Under the pieces are notes generated by a model. That model ran no database searches. It was not told the DNA's origin and saw only the letters and a program-made list of their open reading frames with translations. The position numbers were made by a program, and so were the translations under genes. Shown piece after piece: positions 10,970 to 22,916 of a stretch of 64,000 nucleotides of DNA. Location of the stretch: positions 3,534,001 to 3,598,000 of the forward strand of contig NW_006917094.1 in NCBI RefSeq assembly GCF_000516985.1. Reading direction: 5' to 3'. Each line of letters starts with the position of its first letter. Within the stretch, counting starts at the first letter, position 1. The DNA comes from Pestalotiopsis fici W106-1. Taxonomy: Eukaryota > Ascomycota > Sordariomycetes > Amphisphaeriales > Sporocadaceae.

Positions 10970-12297
10970 TTTGGATTTGGTTTTTGATAAATGGAATAGG
11001 TGGATACTATCATCAAGTAGATCTTCGAGATCAAGATAAAATAATAAGTTATAAGCAGGCCGGCCGCTGATAGGTAAGTAAGAAGAGAAGCGAAGAGAAG
11101 GAAATGACTGAAGTGTTGATGCTGATAATTACCAATGCCATGTCTGTCGCGGACCATGAATTATATACGTCGTGGAGGTTGAATGGTCTTTTTGCCTCCA
11201 TCACCAAAGTGAGCGTGAGCAAGTTTCCCCTCCACTAAACTCCGTGTTACAACATGATACTGTACTCGTCATTGTGGCAGACCCAGGCTCTCCAAAAATT
11301 CAAGCTTAACATTTGAGCCAGAAAAGAAAAAAAAGCTTGACTTGAGGCAGATGGAGACGTAATGAAACCTGCCTCGAGCTTGTCTATGCTCTCACGAACG
11401 TTGGCACTGCCTAGCGTGATCACCTCAAGGTCGGCGTCACCGCCAGTTCCAACTTTCTTCGCAATGAAGCTTGGATGAACCAGAACTAATCTTCTGTCTG
11501 CCTTTGCAAAGCAATTCTTATCGTGAGCCGCCATATAATCTGAAAACCTTACAGTCGGATCGCGTATCTGCCCCGATCTGCAATACTAAGCTGTTCACGG
11601 CAATATTTCCTGCACGTCCGATCTCTGCTATAGACTAGGCGGCATGCGCAAAGATCGAATGTTGCAATGCTCACTACGATTTTGGAGTCGGCCATGCGAG
11701 ATGTGCCGACCTTGTGTGTTTCATGTAGTCCAAGAATGTCACCGAGGCCCACAAGTTCTTCTAGAAGATCTATTGTTGGTGCTCTCGTGGCCCAGAGGGT
11801 CAGGGGTCAATGAAGCACCGCTCGGACATTTGACGCGTCTACCCGTCTCAAGGGTCCAAAACACCAAAAGATGCCTGGGGGAATTCGGCATTCCATTTTC
11901 TCCCCCAAGGTCATGAGCATGCATTGAGTGCAAAGTGTATGGGAGATCCCAAATGGACAAAAGATTACGAATTACGAGATTGTTATTGGGATAACTATAG
12001 CAAGTATTCTAGCATGATCTTCAATTATTGATTTCTCTTCTATTATTAGCCATTTACTTACCTTTTTTACAGAGACGATTACAGCATCACCGTATCGCAT
12101 CACTCGGCCATCCGATATTTACCAGCCAGCTCCGCCTAGCATGAATGTCGGTACAGCCGAGCAAGTTACACCTCAGCCTCAACTGACGAGTTTTCTTTGA
12201 AACTGGTGTCAGTCATGTCTTTGAGCGGACCAATTTGATCAATTTGCACTTCTATATGCCGGTTTAGAAGTATTCATGTTGTCAACCTACCTAACCC
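10970..12297. other. Intergenic, no supportable gene
   Basis: 1.3 kb, including the proline-rich gene's promoter. Small minus-strand ORFs at 11247-11534 and 11549-11752 show no recognisable domain, and I could not connect them by splice sites. Confidence 0.45.
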
Positions 12298-12675
12298 TCA
12301 TCTTCGAGAAGTCTTTCGCTGGCACCCATCACAAAAATTGGCACCCGCTTTTCCGAGAGCAATACTACCACAACCATTCATACACTCGCTCCAGTACTTG
12401 CACTCGCCGCAGCGTAGATGTTGGCACGTCTTGCATCGCCACGTGACCTGATTAGAATCGTCGCTGCACTGATGGCACTGGAAGGGTCTGGTCAAGCATG
12501 TTGACGAGCACGGCGACTCCAGGTCGGCCAAGACCTTTTTAGTCTCAATCGTCCTACATGGCACAAAGTTCTTGGTCAGCTTGATCACCGAAGCAGTCTT
12601 GGCCTTGCCACAATATGTCCACTTGACGGTATCGTGCCCGCACGGATACGGTCCGCTGATGGTTTGCCGACACAT
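12298..12675 (-). CDS. Small cysteine-rich, probably zinc-binding protein
   Basis: 125 aa in one exon, with 16 cysteines. Four CxxC knuckles are visible (C67-C70, C81-C84, C89-C92, C115-C118), plus C98-x3-C102 and an N-terminal MCRQ...CGHD segment. No signal peptide is present, so the cysteines more likely coordinate zinc inside the cell than form disulfides. The opening (MCR...CGH, then C...C) is a style seen in many uncharacterised fungal Cys-rich proteins; I cannot assign a named domain. The spacing is not that of a canonical RING finger. Its length and start look complete, but no neighbour suggests a role. Confidence 0.6.
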   Translation of the reverse strand: MCRQTISGPYPCGHDTVKWTYCGKAKTASVIKLTKNFVPCRTIETKKVLADLESPCSSTCLTRPFQCHQCSDDSNQVTWRCKTCQHLRCGECKYWSECMNGCGSIALGKAGANFCDGCQRKTSRR

Positions 12676-13047
12676 TGTGATGGCCCAGAGAATGCGCTCC
12701 TCGGTTAGTAGTGGCTGGTGTTGCTTGCACTGGCGAAAAGCTGTCGGATGAAGGTCAGTAAGTAGGTTTCCTGGTCTGAATCAAAGCTTTTGAATGTTCA
12801 CCCCGGTCCAACCATTTTATAAGTCTCGGGAAGGTCCTAGAAGATTGCAGAATAAAGCAACGCCTGTCATTCTGTTTTGACAATACCCTTCAAAGATTTC
12901 TTTGTCACGACCCATTATGCAAAAGAACAATATCACTGTCTCGGATGATCCAAACTCATTTTTACAAGGTAAGTAATGAAATAAGGCGGTTACTAGTCAT
13001 AAATATTCATTCTCATTGTAAGACATATTGCTTGGCATTCTTCTTTC
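12676..13047. other. Short intergenic region
   Basis: 372 nt between two minus-strand genes. It is the promoter of the Cys-rich gene and the 3' flank of the TauD-like gene. Nothing else was recognised. Confidence 0.5.
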
Positions 13048-14402
13048 TCAATTCACGAAATCCTTGGCCAAAGCCTCCCTCCGAGTCGAGCTCTGGGGAT
13101 CGAAATACGGTTTCTCCCCCAAGCTGACAGCGCGGCTTCCGCTTCGCTCGCCCAGGTTCAAATGACCATAGTCAGAAGTGGCTGAGTGGTACACGCTCCG
13201 ATTGTCCCAGATCGCCACATCATTGGGGTTCTGCCAGCGCAGCCGGACCTGGAGGTCGTGATTCTCGACAATGAGGCGGACGAACCAGTCAAGAAAGTGC
13301 CGGGACTCTTCCTCGCTCAGGCCATTGATGCGCTGCACGTGGTGGCCGACGGCAAAGACGGACCGCCAGCCCGTCACCGGGTTCGTTCGGATCACGGGGT
13401 GTATAGCCTCGAGGATCTCGCCCACGTTCTCGGGGGCACCGCGCTCCGCCGTGTACAAGGGGAAGCCGTTGGCGTCGGCCGCGTTTTTGAACCCTGGTTG
13501 TGCGTAGTATGCCGTCAGGGTGTCCAAGAAGCCCCGGAGCGGCTTGGAGATTCGGTCATATACCTCGTAGCCAGAAGCCCAAAGTGTGTCTAGTAGTAAA
13601 TGTTAGCATAATGCACTTTCTACGACCACTACTCCCGTGGCCAATATGCTGAATATCGAACTCACCTCCTCCTGTTTTGGGCAGCTCTGTCAGCCGTAGC
13701 AGCGCATAATCACTGGGAACAGGCTCAAACGTAATATCAGAGTGCCACAAGCCCTTTTGGCTTTGGTTCTTGCCATAGTTGAGGAACTTGTCGGCAGAAA
13801 TCTTCTTGGCCAGACGGGATGATATCACGCTAATCTCGTTGTCTTTTTCTTGGTCACGGCCAGCATTATGGACAGGATGGATATGGAGCTTGGAAGTCGC
13901 CGGCTTGCCTGAAAGCTCGCCTAGTCGTTGTACAAGTTCCTTTTGCAGGTCATTTGTGATATTATCCTGTTTTCGAAAGAATACCACTCCACGCTGGGAA
14001 ACTAGAAGTGGTGGATCAATCAGCATCCAATATGTCATGTATAGGTGACTTTTGGATCTCATTGTTTTATGACTTATGTAGAGAAATACATTTGAACTTA
14101 CCAGTGATAGCCAGATCACGCAAGAGCTCATCAGAGTTTGGCGCACGAAGCCATTCTGCAAGGTCTACATTGGCGTATTCCCTTCCTATTATGGGAGTGA
14201 CATCGAACTGTTCAAACGGATCGAGGGCGCCGCTGAGCTTGAGGGGCTCCTGGTGACCAGTGAGTAGCTCCGGAAGCTCATCGGTATCCTTGGCAGCATC
14301 TGCTTGCGTACTTGTATCCGTATTGCCTTTCTTCTCAGGCAGAGCCTTTTCTTTCAAGTGCGTTGCAACTTTGGTGACTTCTTCAATAGCTGATGGTGAC
14401 AT
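13048..14402 (-). CDS. TauD/TfdA-family Fe(II)/2-oxoglutarate-dependent dioxygenase
   Basis: Three exons on the minus strand: 14402-14102, 14001-13666 and 13589-13048. The introns are 100 and 76 nt (GTAAGT...TAG and GTGAGT...TAG), both phase 1, giving 392 aa. The iron facial triad is visible as H187-x-D189 in GLWHSDITF and the distal H347 in DNRSVYHSA; R365 in GSRAVSLGE is placed to bind the 2-oxoglutarate carboxylate. The conserved DTLWASGYEVYD motif lies across the second junction, which supports the splice choice. Family members oxidise taurine, other sulfonates, alkyl sulfates or 2,4-D-like substrates to release sulfite or to detoxify. The substrate here cannot be deduced. The N-terminal 70 residues are variable and Lys/Glu-rich. 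No secretion signal is present, so the protein is probably cytosolic. Confidence 0.9.
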
Positions 14403-15619
14403 GTTGAGCCTCAATCTTCGATAGATATCTACCTGGTAAAAAGTCAAAACACATTTGTTATGCCAAAGTAATTGTAAAATATAACAAGAATACTCCTGTG
14501 TATATATACCTATCCAAGTACGAATATCATGAGCAATCAAAAATTACATACTGCAGTCCTCAATGATTCGACTAATGGTTGCGCGAGATCAGCACAAATT
14601 CCATCATACTTCGCCATCGACGGGTTTGCCAAGTAGAAGCCCCTCACGGCAGTAAGTCTCCCTTCGAGAGTAGTTATCGTAGCCAGACATCCAGAGAAGA
14701 AACATTACGTGGTGTCTGAGTATCATTGGCCAAGTGGTCATACACCAGCACACGGTTGCCGGCACGTTATTGGAGCATGCATTCACTATTTCATTGCGCT
14801 TCTGGTGATTGGACCTTGGTGCTGCCCCCGCCTCTGATCGCGCCATCGCAATACTTTATCGCGAATGCCGCGACGGTTCCGAACAGCGAATGAAAAGGGG
14901 CATGGGCCGACTGCCACTCCTCCTCGGTCTGATCGTTCCGTGATTTGCTTGTAGCAACTTGTGGCAAGGGAACGTCTCTTCTCCCTGCTATCTGCAGCAC
15001 CGCGCGGCCTCGGAAAAGACTCAGACTAAATCCCATCTACATAGGAGCGTTCATCACTCGCGCATTGCATGACAAGTTGAATATCGAATGAAACTGGCTT
15101 TGACCATGTGCTTCCTATTCTGTGACTATTTGTCCTTGTACGCTACAGAAAGACCAATGTTGACTGAGCGGAACCTATCGACATGCAGTCTCTTCCAACA
15201 AGCCTGAGCCAGCAAAGGAGCACGCGGATTTCACGTTGATATGACATGTAGTGATTGATTTGCGGATACATAAGACAATTTGCTTTCAATGTTTTCTTTT
15301 TTCGTTCTCCTTGACTACAATAGCAGTCTTGTCGGCAGATTAGAACACCACAAACTCCAATGATGCTATTCCATGCACGCCCAAGAGAGTATAAACGAAA
15401 GCGAGTATACATTAGTACAGTCTTCGAATCTGGTGAAGAAAAGCACCGGAGATACCGATAGATGAAATGACAATTGACGAAAGAAAAATCGTTGGCAGTC
15501 GTAAAGGGCCATGGTGGGTGCCAGAGCGCTAATGGGCTTTCAAAATTGCAGATAACGAGTGACACGAAGGGTGGAAAAAGACCAGCCGGCTTGACGGTTT
15601 CAAGATCAACTATTTAAAC
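14403..15619. other. Intergenic, no supportable gene
   Basis: 1.2 kb holding the promoter of the TauD-like gene and the 3' flank of the ApsA/Num1 gene. ORFs at 14604-14846, 14791-15036 and 15143-15565 (minus strand) have no recognisable features. Confidence 0.5.
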
Positions 15620-18600
15620 TTATGATCTAGCTTTGATAGTGCTCATAGGTGTCGGCGTGGTAGATTGCTCAGGGTGTGAGTGTGAGTGCGAGTGTGAGTG
15701 CGAATGATTGTGGCTGTGACCATGGGCCGAGCGGTTTCGCTTGGAGCTGCGAGATAGTGTTCCTACGTCGTGTTTGCCTGTAACATAAGAAGATTAGAAT
15801 CATATCCAGTAACGCGAATTCAGTAGTGTTGCTTACCATCGCAACATGCTCGAACATTCTCGAGTCTGTCAGACTCCCTCTCCTGTTGTTCGATTATTTG
15901 CCGCAGTTCTTCAGCACTATCATTGACCTCGCTCGCCTCGTAGATTGCGCTGCCATGAGCAGCTGGAGGGCCGTGGCTCCTGCTTCTCAGAGTGCTGAAG
16001 ATACTGCCCGACGTGCTTGTCCTGTTCAAGTAGCCGCTGAGTCTGCCGAGTGTGCCCGGACGGACAGCCGAATCCCTCTCACGCGTGGGTGTCAAGGTCG
16101 GAATGGTCATGGAGGCTTCAAGATTGGGAGACTCATTTCGCGTAGTCCTGGAGTTGTACGACGAGAGAGACGGTGGCGCACGTCGGTTACCATTGACTGC
16201 ACTCGCTCCGTACGGAGGGTTGAACTCATCCACATCTTCTTGAGTAATGTTGCCAGCCAAGTCTTCAGCGTCGGCATGGCTCTCATCGCCAGTGCGCAGC
16301 AATAAGTACGATAGTGCGTTGAACCAGGTCTCGTGGCGCTGACCTGTTGTACAGGTGAACTTGACTGTACGTCCCGGGGAGACGATGACCAGACTCTTGC
16401 GGTGCAATCCAGGTGGCATGGGGTTGTCATCAGCAACCACTCGGACAGCCTCGATAGGTATGCTCTTGGCTCGGAGCTCGGAGCGGCCAGCGACTGCTGG
16501 GTCGCGGTCACTCCAGTACAGTGTGCGGGTGTAGGGGTGAACCCAGAAGTATCTTCGATGTCGGTTCTCTGACATCTCACCACGGCCCGCTTTGCGAGTA
16601 TACTTCCACAAATATTCACCAATCATGGTTTGTGTGATGGCCTGGATCATGCGAGGATCTGTGTTGGGGCCAGCAAAGCTGGAAGCTCCGATACCCATCT
16701 CATTCCTGATATTAAATCTGGACTCGATCTCTGAAGCAAATGATGACACGGAAGACTGTCGGCTGCGGACGCTCAACTTGGCAGAAGATTGTACGTCAGC
16801 CAAACCTTGTGTCGAGCCGGTTCTAGTGGCCCGAGGAGTGGGAGTGCCACGCCCAGACAGAGGTGACTGCGGTCGATCGCGGGGGTTCTTGTAGGCAGAT
16901 GCTGGCAGCAAGGGCGGTCCCATAGCGGTCTTGGTCCCATGCGATGATCCAGTTCGCGCAGCTTCAATGGCCTCTCTGTGATTTGCTGGAAGTGGTGGCG
17001 CGGTTTGCTGGGAACCTCGAGCACTGCTTGAACTGCCAGGTCGTCGTGCAGGTACAGAGTTGGCAGCCCCAGCGATATTCTTGCCCTTGTCTTGTGGCTG
17101 GTCATTGTATATTCCCAAGTAGGACCTTTCGTCAGAGGGAGTGATGATAATCTCGGCGGCTGTTGCACCAAGTGTCATTGAGTCTTGCGAACCCCGACGT
17201 TGTGTCTTTGAGAGCAGCTTGTCGATGCCATCTGACGTAAGTGCCGTCTGAGCGCCGTGATCCGCCGTGGGGAGCACGGTTCTTCGAGCTGGGCGGACGT
17301 CGGTGTTTGTGGACATCTCCTTAAAGGGCCTTTGAGATTCGGGCGTCTCTGGGCTGTTGTTGGTGGCGGTTGGGGATTGGCGCGTCTCGTCTTCAGCAAT
17401 AATTGGCGTATCAGTACCCTTGCTCTTCTTGCCCATGACCCCAGTGGTCGAGTACGGTGGCGTTTGTGGGTGGGTTAGGTCTCGTGGGAGAATGAAGGCA
17501 TCCCGCTTAGGGCTGCGAAGAGATTCTGGCTCCGCAATAGGTTCTGTTTCGATGCTGCTCATCGCCGAATAGCCCAGTGTTGGTGGTATCAAGGTTAGTG
17601 CTTTTCGGAGGTCCTCAAGCTCCTGTGCATGGCTAGCGAGGAGCCTATCACGCTCTGCCAAACTCTGCGCTTGTTGTGCCTCCAAAGCATGCGCATGTTC
17701 AGTATTGGCCTTCTCCAATGCATCCACAAGGGCAGCATCACTAGCAGACTTGAGACTTGCTAGCTCAGTCGCATGGGAGAATTGAATGGCAGACAAAGCT
17801 TCTTGGAGGGATGTGGCATGGCCGTCCTTGAGAGAAGCAACGGCCTTGGCGTGACTTGTTTGAAGGTCCTCGATGGCGGCGTCCATTGAGGATTGATGAT
17901 CTGTGCGTACAGTGGCAAGGAATGCAGAGTGTTCCGATTTGAGCTGGTCCAGTGCTTGGTTGCGAGATACTTCATGGTCGCGACGAAGATCATCTAGAGC
18001 CTGAATGTGCTTTGCGTCTAGTTCTCCCAAGTCGGCGCTTCTTGAAGTTTCATGTTCGGAACGGAGAGTTTCCAGTGCTAGAGCATGACTTGCGGCGAGC
18101 TCGGCAGCGAGTTTGGCAACTGCATCTTCATGCTCAGCCTTGAGTGACTTGATCGTCTCGGTATGGGTCGCCTTCAAGCTCTCCATATCTTGGGCTTTCA
18201 ACGTGGCAGCCTCGGCCTTGATAGCGGCAATGTCTTCCTCGTGCCGGGACGAGAGCGCTTTAAGGTCCACATCTCGCGACGCAGACGCCGTAGCTTGAAG
18301 AGACTCCATCTCCTGTTGATGACTGAAGACGAGCTCTTGGAATGCCTTGTCCTTGGAAGACGCGCCTTCGGCACGCAGAAGTTCAATTTCTTGTTGATGG
18401 CTTGAGGTCAGGGCTGCCAATTCCTTCGTCTTTGTGGCAGCAGCTTCGGCCTTGGCTGATTCAAGTTCCTTCTCATGGCGTTCAGTCAGCTTGCTGAGTT
18501 CGGCTGCCTTGGCCTTGACATGTTCATCTTCAACAGAAGCTACATGCTGGTCATGTTGAGAAGAAAGAGCTTGAAGCTCCGTGGCCTTAGCAGCAACCAA

Positions 18601-21600
18601 CGCGGCTTCCAAAGCGGCCAATTCACCAGCATGCTTGGAGCTCAATTCGTCTGTATGCCTTGACTGGGTAGCCATGTGTTCACTGCGGAGGTTCTCGAGT
18701 TCTCGGTCATGGCTGGCTCTGGCAGACTCCAGTGCCTTTTCCAGAGCTTGTTGACTGTCACGCTTGTGCGCATCAACGATCTCAGCATTAGCCGCCTTCA
18801 ACGCCTGGATTTGCTCGTTGTGTGCTGCATTGCCTTCAGACTTGGTCGACTCGAGCTGCTTAGCGAGAGCCGCTTCAAAGGTCTCCAATTCTTTGGCGTG
18901 CGTTGCAGCATGCTCACTTCGGATGGTTTCGAGCTCACTGGCATGGGAGCCCTTGAGAGATGCAAGCTCACGGGCCAATGTGGCCTCCGCCTCCGAACGA
19001 GCCACTGCCAGCTGTTTGTCGTGTGTGCTGGCCAGCGCCGCGAGTTCAGCAGAGTGAGCAGCATCTCGCTTGGCTAGAGACTGCTCGAGTTGTGCCGCAT
19101 GAGTCTTGTTTAGTGCTGCCAACTCAGATGCATGCGCCTTGTCTTTCTCCTTCTCGAGCTCTTCAAGATTCCTAGCATGAGCAGCCCGAAGGGATTCGGT
19201 CTCGAGGGCCAGGCGGGCAGCCTCCTCTGACTTGACATTTTCTAATTGTCTCGCGTGTTCGCCTTGGAGAGTGCGAATCTCTTGTGCCAATTTGTTCTCA
19301 GCTTCTGCTTGTGAAGATTCCAACGCATTGCTGTGCGCCAACTTGAGCGCTGACAGCTCAGCGACCAACTTAGCATCACTCTCTGTTCGCAGAGCACTCA
19401 GCTCATCAGCATGTGCAGCCTTGATATCACCGAGCTGCTTGGTGAGTTGGGCATCGGCTTCTGTTCTGGAAGTTTCCAGCTGTTCGCGGTGAGAAGTAGC
19501 CAATACATCCAATTCTTTAGCAAGTCTAGCTTCATTATCAGCATTAGACGTATCCAATTGCTTGGCATGCAAAGCGGCGAGAGCTGCCAGCTCAGCAGCA
19601 TGAGCTGCGTCGTTGTCCTTCTTGAGCTGCTCAACCTGGCTAGTATGGGTGGCCTTGAGAGCTTCGAGCTCTTGCGCATGGCTAGCGCTTACGTCGCCCC
19701 TGACTTGCTCGAGCTGTGCAAGATGTGAAGTCCTCAAATGCTCAATGTCGGCATTCATGGCATCTCTGACTTGTTTGATCTGATCGAGGTGCGAAGCCTT
19801 GAGGCGCTCTAGATCAGCCGCGTGGGCGGCGTCGCTGCTCTGCATGGCGAGCTCGACTTGTGCGTTGTGGCCAGCTTTAAGGGATTCCACAGCCTGTGCA
19901 TGACTATCGCTGACTTCTTTTCTGGCGCGCTCAATTTGGGCAGCATGTGCTGCAGCGAGAGACTCCAACTCGGCAGCATGGGATTCTTTGCTGGCATTGG
20001 TTGCGACCTCGAGCTGTTGAGCGTGACTAGCCTTGAGGGCTTCCAATTCACGATCATGAGCTGCCTGGTAGTCGGACTCTGCCTGAGCAATCTTTGCATT
20101 GTGCGTGGACTGCAGCTTTTCCAGCTCATGCAGATGCGCTGCCTTGGCCGCTGCGATGGCAGTGGTCTTGTCGTCTGCATGACTTGATCTGAGTGTCTCG
20201 AGCTCTCGAGCATGAGCCTCATGGGCAGCCGCGAGGGCACCACTCTTGTCATTGCTATGGTCAGATTTGAGGATCTCTAGCTCCCGTTCATGAGACGATC
20301 GTGCTTCAGCTATGGCGCGGTCAATCAAGTCTGCATGCTGTGCTTCAAGAGCTGCCAAAGCGGACACGTGAGCTGCGTTCCTCTCAGAATGCAACTCTTC
20401 AATCTGTTTGGCGTGTGCCTCCCTGAGCTGCTCTAGTTCAGCAATGTGCATGTCAGTCTCCTCGATAGGAGCCAGGTCATTAGCGTGGACATTGGATACT
20501 GCAAAGTCCCGTTTTCCAGATGAAGGAGAAGATGGAAACTTGGCATGGCTCTCATCCAAATACGCAGTTCCAGTATCGCTGATATCTGAGACACGGCTGA
20601 CGACTGTATGCGCGGATGCAGGTCGTGCAGAGGTAGCGGCGTTGAAGGAAAAGCTCGGGGCAAACTCTATAAAGGGCTCTGTCATCGTGCCACTTTCAAC
20701 CATGGTATTTCTGCGTTGATAGGGCATTGGCGGAGGAGGCGAAGCAGTGGGACCCCTCATCGAACCAGGCCTAGACAGGCGAATGCTTCGTTTGCTAGGT
20801 GTCGCTGACAAGTTGGAGTCATTGTCGCTACCATCGAAATCACCCAGCTCAGCTGCGAGACTCTGATTCGGTTGAGGAGTTCGGTTTGATTCATTGGCAA
20901 AGGCTGAAGAGCTACCCCGGAAGATCGTATCCTCGCTACCTTGTCTTGACCGGCGACGAGCTCCACGACCAAGACGGAGTGGGAACTTGGTTTGCAGTGG
21001 AGGAAAGTGGGATGACGAGGGACGACTGTCATCGAATCCATATTCATCCTCGGTGGAAGCAGTGCTGTGTATTGAGTTGTTGCGCCCGTGGCCTAAGGGT
21101 TGAAGTGGAGGTCTTGCTCTCAAGGTAGCACGCTTGCTGGGGCTCTCAGTCTCAGTCTGGGTATCATCGCTAGAGAACTCCTCTGCGACAGTGTGGAAAT
21201 CGTCAGTCTCGACATCTCGCTCATTAGCAGTCTCAAACGCTTGATCGCTAGTCTCGTTGGCTGTTTCGAAGTTATCGGTCTCGACACTTTCAATGACAGG
21301 CGAGACTTGGCTTGGCCGGCGTTTTATGGCAGCTGTCTGATCGGGGCTGGAACCGGGAGTTTGGTCTTCCCATTCGGGGTCCTCGGCTGGTGCAAAGATT
21401 TCGCTGCGAGCACTTCGCAAGGCACCAAGTAATCGCGGCGGTTTTTTGAAATCGCGAGATGTAGCTTTGCTGGGACGTTCTCGTTTGCTGCTTGGCATAG
21501 GGTCGGCCCGAACCTTTTCGAGCTCGTCACGCGCATCTTGGAGCATGCGTCTAAGCTCGAGCTTCTCGGTCTTCTCGCGATGAACATTGGTCCTCAAGCT

Positions 21601-22916
21601 CTGAATAGTGCGTTGAGCATGAGACAGCGAGGTCTTGAGCGTTTCTGATTCAAGCAATGAGTGGCGAGGCGTGCCCTTGATCGGCGAAGGCGGAGGAGAG
21701 TGTTCGGGGGTATCATTGTCATTGGCGGTTTGGAAATCCTCATCACTGGTTCCATGAGCTTCGGGTCGATCAAGTGCCCTGCCCCTCTGAGCCGAGACTG
21801 CCTTGGCCAGTTCCTGGTTTTGCCCTGTCAAATCTTCGACCTTCCGCAATAGCGCTGTCCGCTCGGACTCGGCGATAACAATGTTCCTCTTTGCGGCGCC
21901 AAGCTCGGTATCGTGATGCTTCACGGCTGCGGCATGCTCCTCTGCCAACTTGGAGTGGTTGAGCTTAACCTCATCTAGTTCTCGTTGGGTAGTGTTCTTC
22001 TCTGCTTGCAGAATGCTGACGGTTTGCTGTAGCTTCTTCTCGCGGTCTGCTGATTCTCTTTGTGCTGCAGACAGCTCGTGAATCTGTGTCTCGAGACTCC
22101 AATTTTCATCCTTGTATCGATTTTGGCTTTCGTCCAAAGACTTGAGGCGTTGCTGAAACGATTCCGCATCGTATTCGAGTTTGGATTTCTCAATCTTGAC
22201 ATCTTTGAGTTCCTCCTCTTTCTCTGAGAGCAAGGCTTGCAGATTCCTGACTTGCACAATGAGAGATTGACTGATTTCGGCAGCAAACTCAATGTCGTGG
22301 ACCCGATTAGCTGGCTGGTTCCGGAGCTTTCGATTTGGCAAAGTAAGTTTGGTCGGTGAGCCGCCTTGTGCTTCAAATTTGGAGGGACTAACTGAGCGCT
22401 GCATTTGACGTGGCATTAGTACTTATTAGTGCAGTCAGAGACGTTACAGACAGTACTCACCCTTTCCCCTGATGCAGCAGCGGCCTCATTGCTAGGAACT
22501 CTGGGCTTGGGAAGAAACGCTTTCGCACTCTCTCTTGCAACATCATTGTAATCTCGTTCTATCTCGGCCAGTTTCTCTCTCAAGTCTTGAGACAGCTCGG
22601 CCTCGGCATGGAGCTTTTCAATCTCCTCTATCCGCTGCGTGAGCTGCTTGCGCTGTTGCACCAAAGCGGTACCTAGTTTTCCAGCTTCCTCCATCCGCCG
22701 ATCTGTTTCTGCAAGATGTGCTTCCAAGGCTCGTTTTGCTTGGGCTGGTGAGGCATTGCTTCCGAGAGCAAAGAGCTGAGTGTCGAAAGTCGAGTATCGA
22801 TGCCGGGGTTCTCTGTCATCCGGCGAGTAATCATCCGTACCGAAGGGGTCGTTGTGATCCATGGCTACACTACGAGCCGCTGACGAACCGCCGCCAGCTG
22901 GACTGGAAGTTGCCAT
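15620..22916 (-). CDS. apsA: Cortical anchor protein ApsA/Num1 (nuclear migration, dynein anchoring)
   Basis: Three exons: 22916-22461, 22398-15837 and 15777-15620, with introns of 62 nt (phase 0) and 59 nt (phase 1), giving 2391 aa. ATG at 22946 in the same frame is an alternative start. Order: N-terminal coiled coil (about 60-290); acidic/Ser-rich linker with several FETANE-like repeats; a long repeat array at residues 803-1734 with a 26-residue period; a Ser/Pro/Thr-rich linker; and the Num1/Mcp5-type PH domain from about residue 2077 (IGEYLWKYTRKAG, RRYFWVHPYTRTLYW, ETWFNALSYLLLR). In fungi this family binds plasma-membrane phosphoinositide through the PH domain and captures dynein, so that astral microtubules pull nuclei along hyphae and into spores. 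It can also tether mitochondria and the ER. The last exon restores the ENVRACCDGKHDVG ending and adds a His-Ser tail. The identification is very firm. Confidence 0.95.
15674..15704. repeat. (gtgagt)n-like microsatellite encoding a His-Ser tail
   Basis: Tandem gtgagt/gcgagt hexamers on the plus strand, which on the minus strand encode alternating His and Ser in the final exon of apsA. Confidence 0.8.
17653..20448 (-). repeat. apsA: 36-unit tandem repeat array (78-bp unit) inside apsA
   Basis: Read on the minus strand, the array consists of 36 consecutive units. 35 are exactly 26 codons long and one (the ninth) is 22 codons, together 932 residues. Each unit follows the pattern H-A-x-E-L-E-x-L at 1-8, S-H at 11-12, Q-L/I at 15-16, a small or charged run at 19-24 and A/S at 25-26. 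Copies have diverged in sequence but not in length. Confidence 0.92.
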
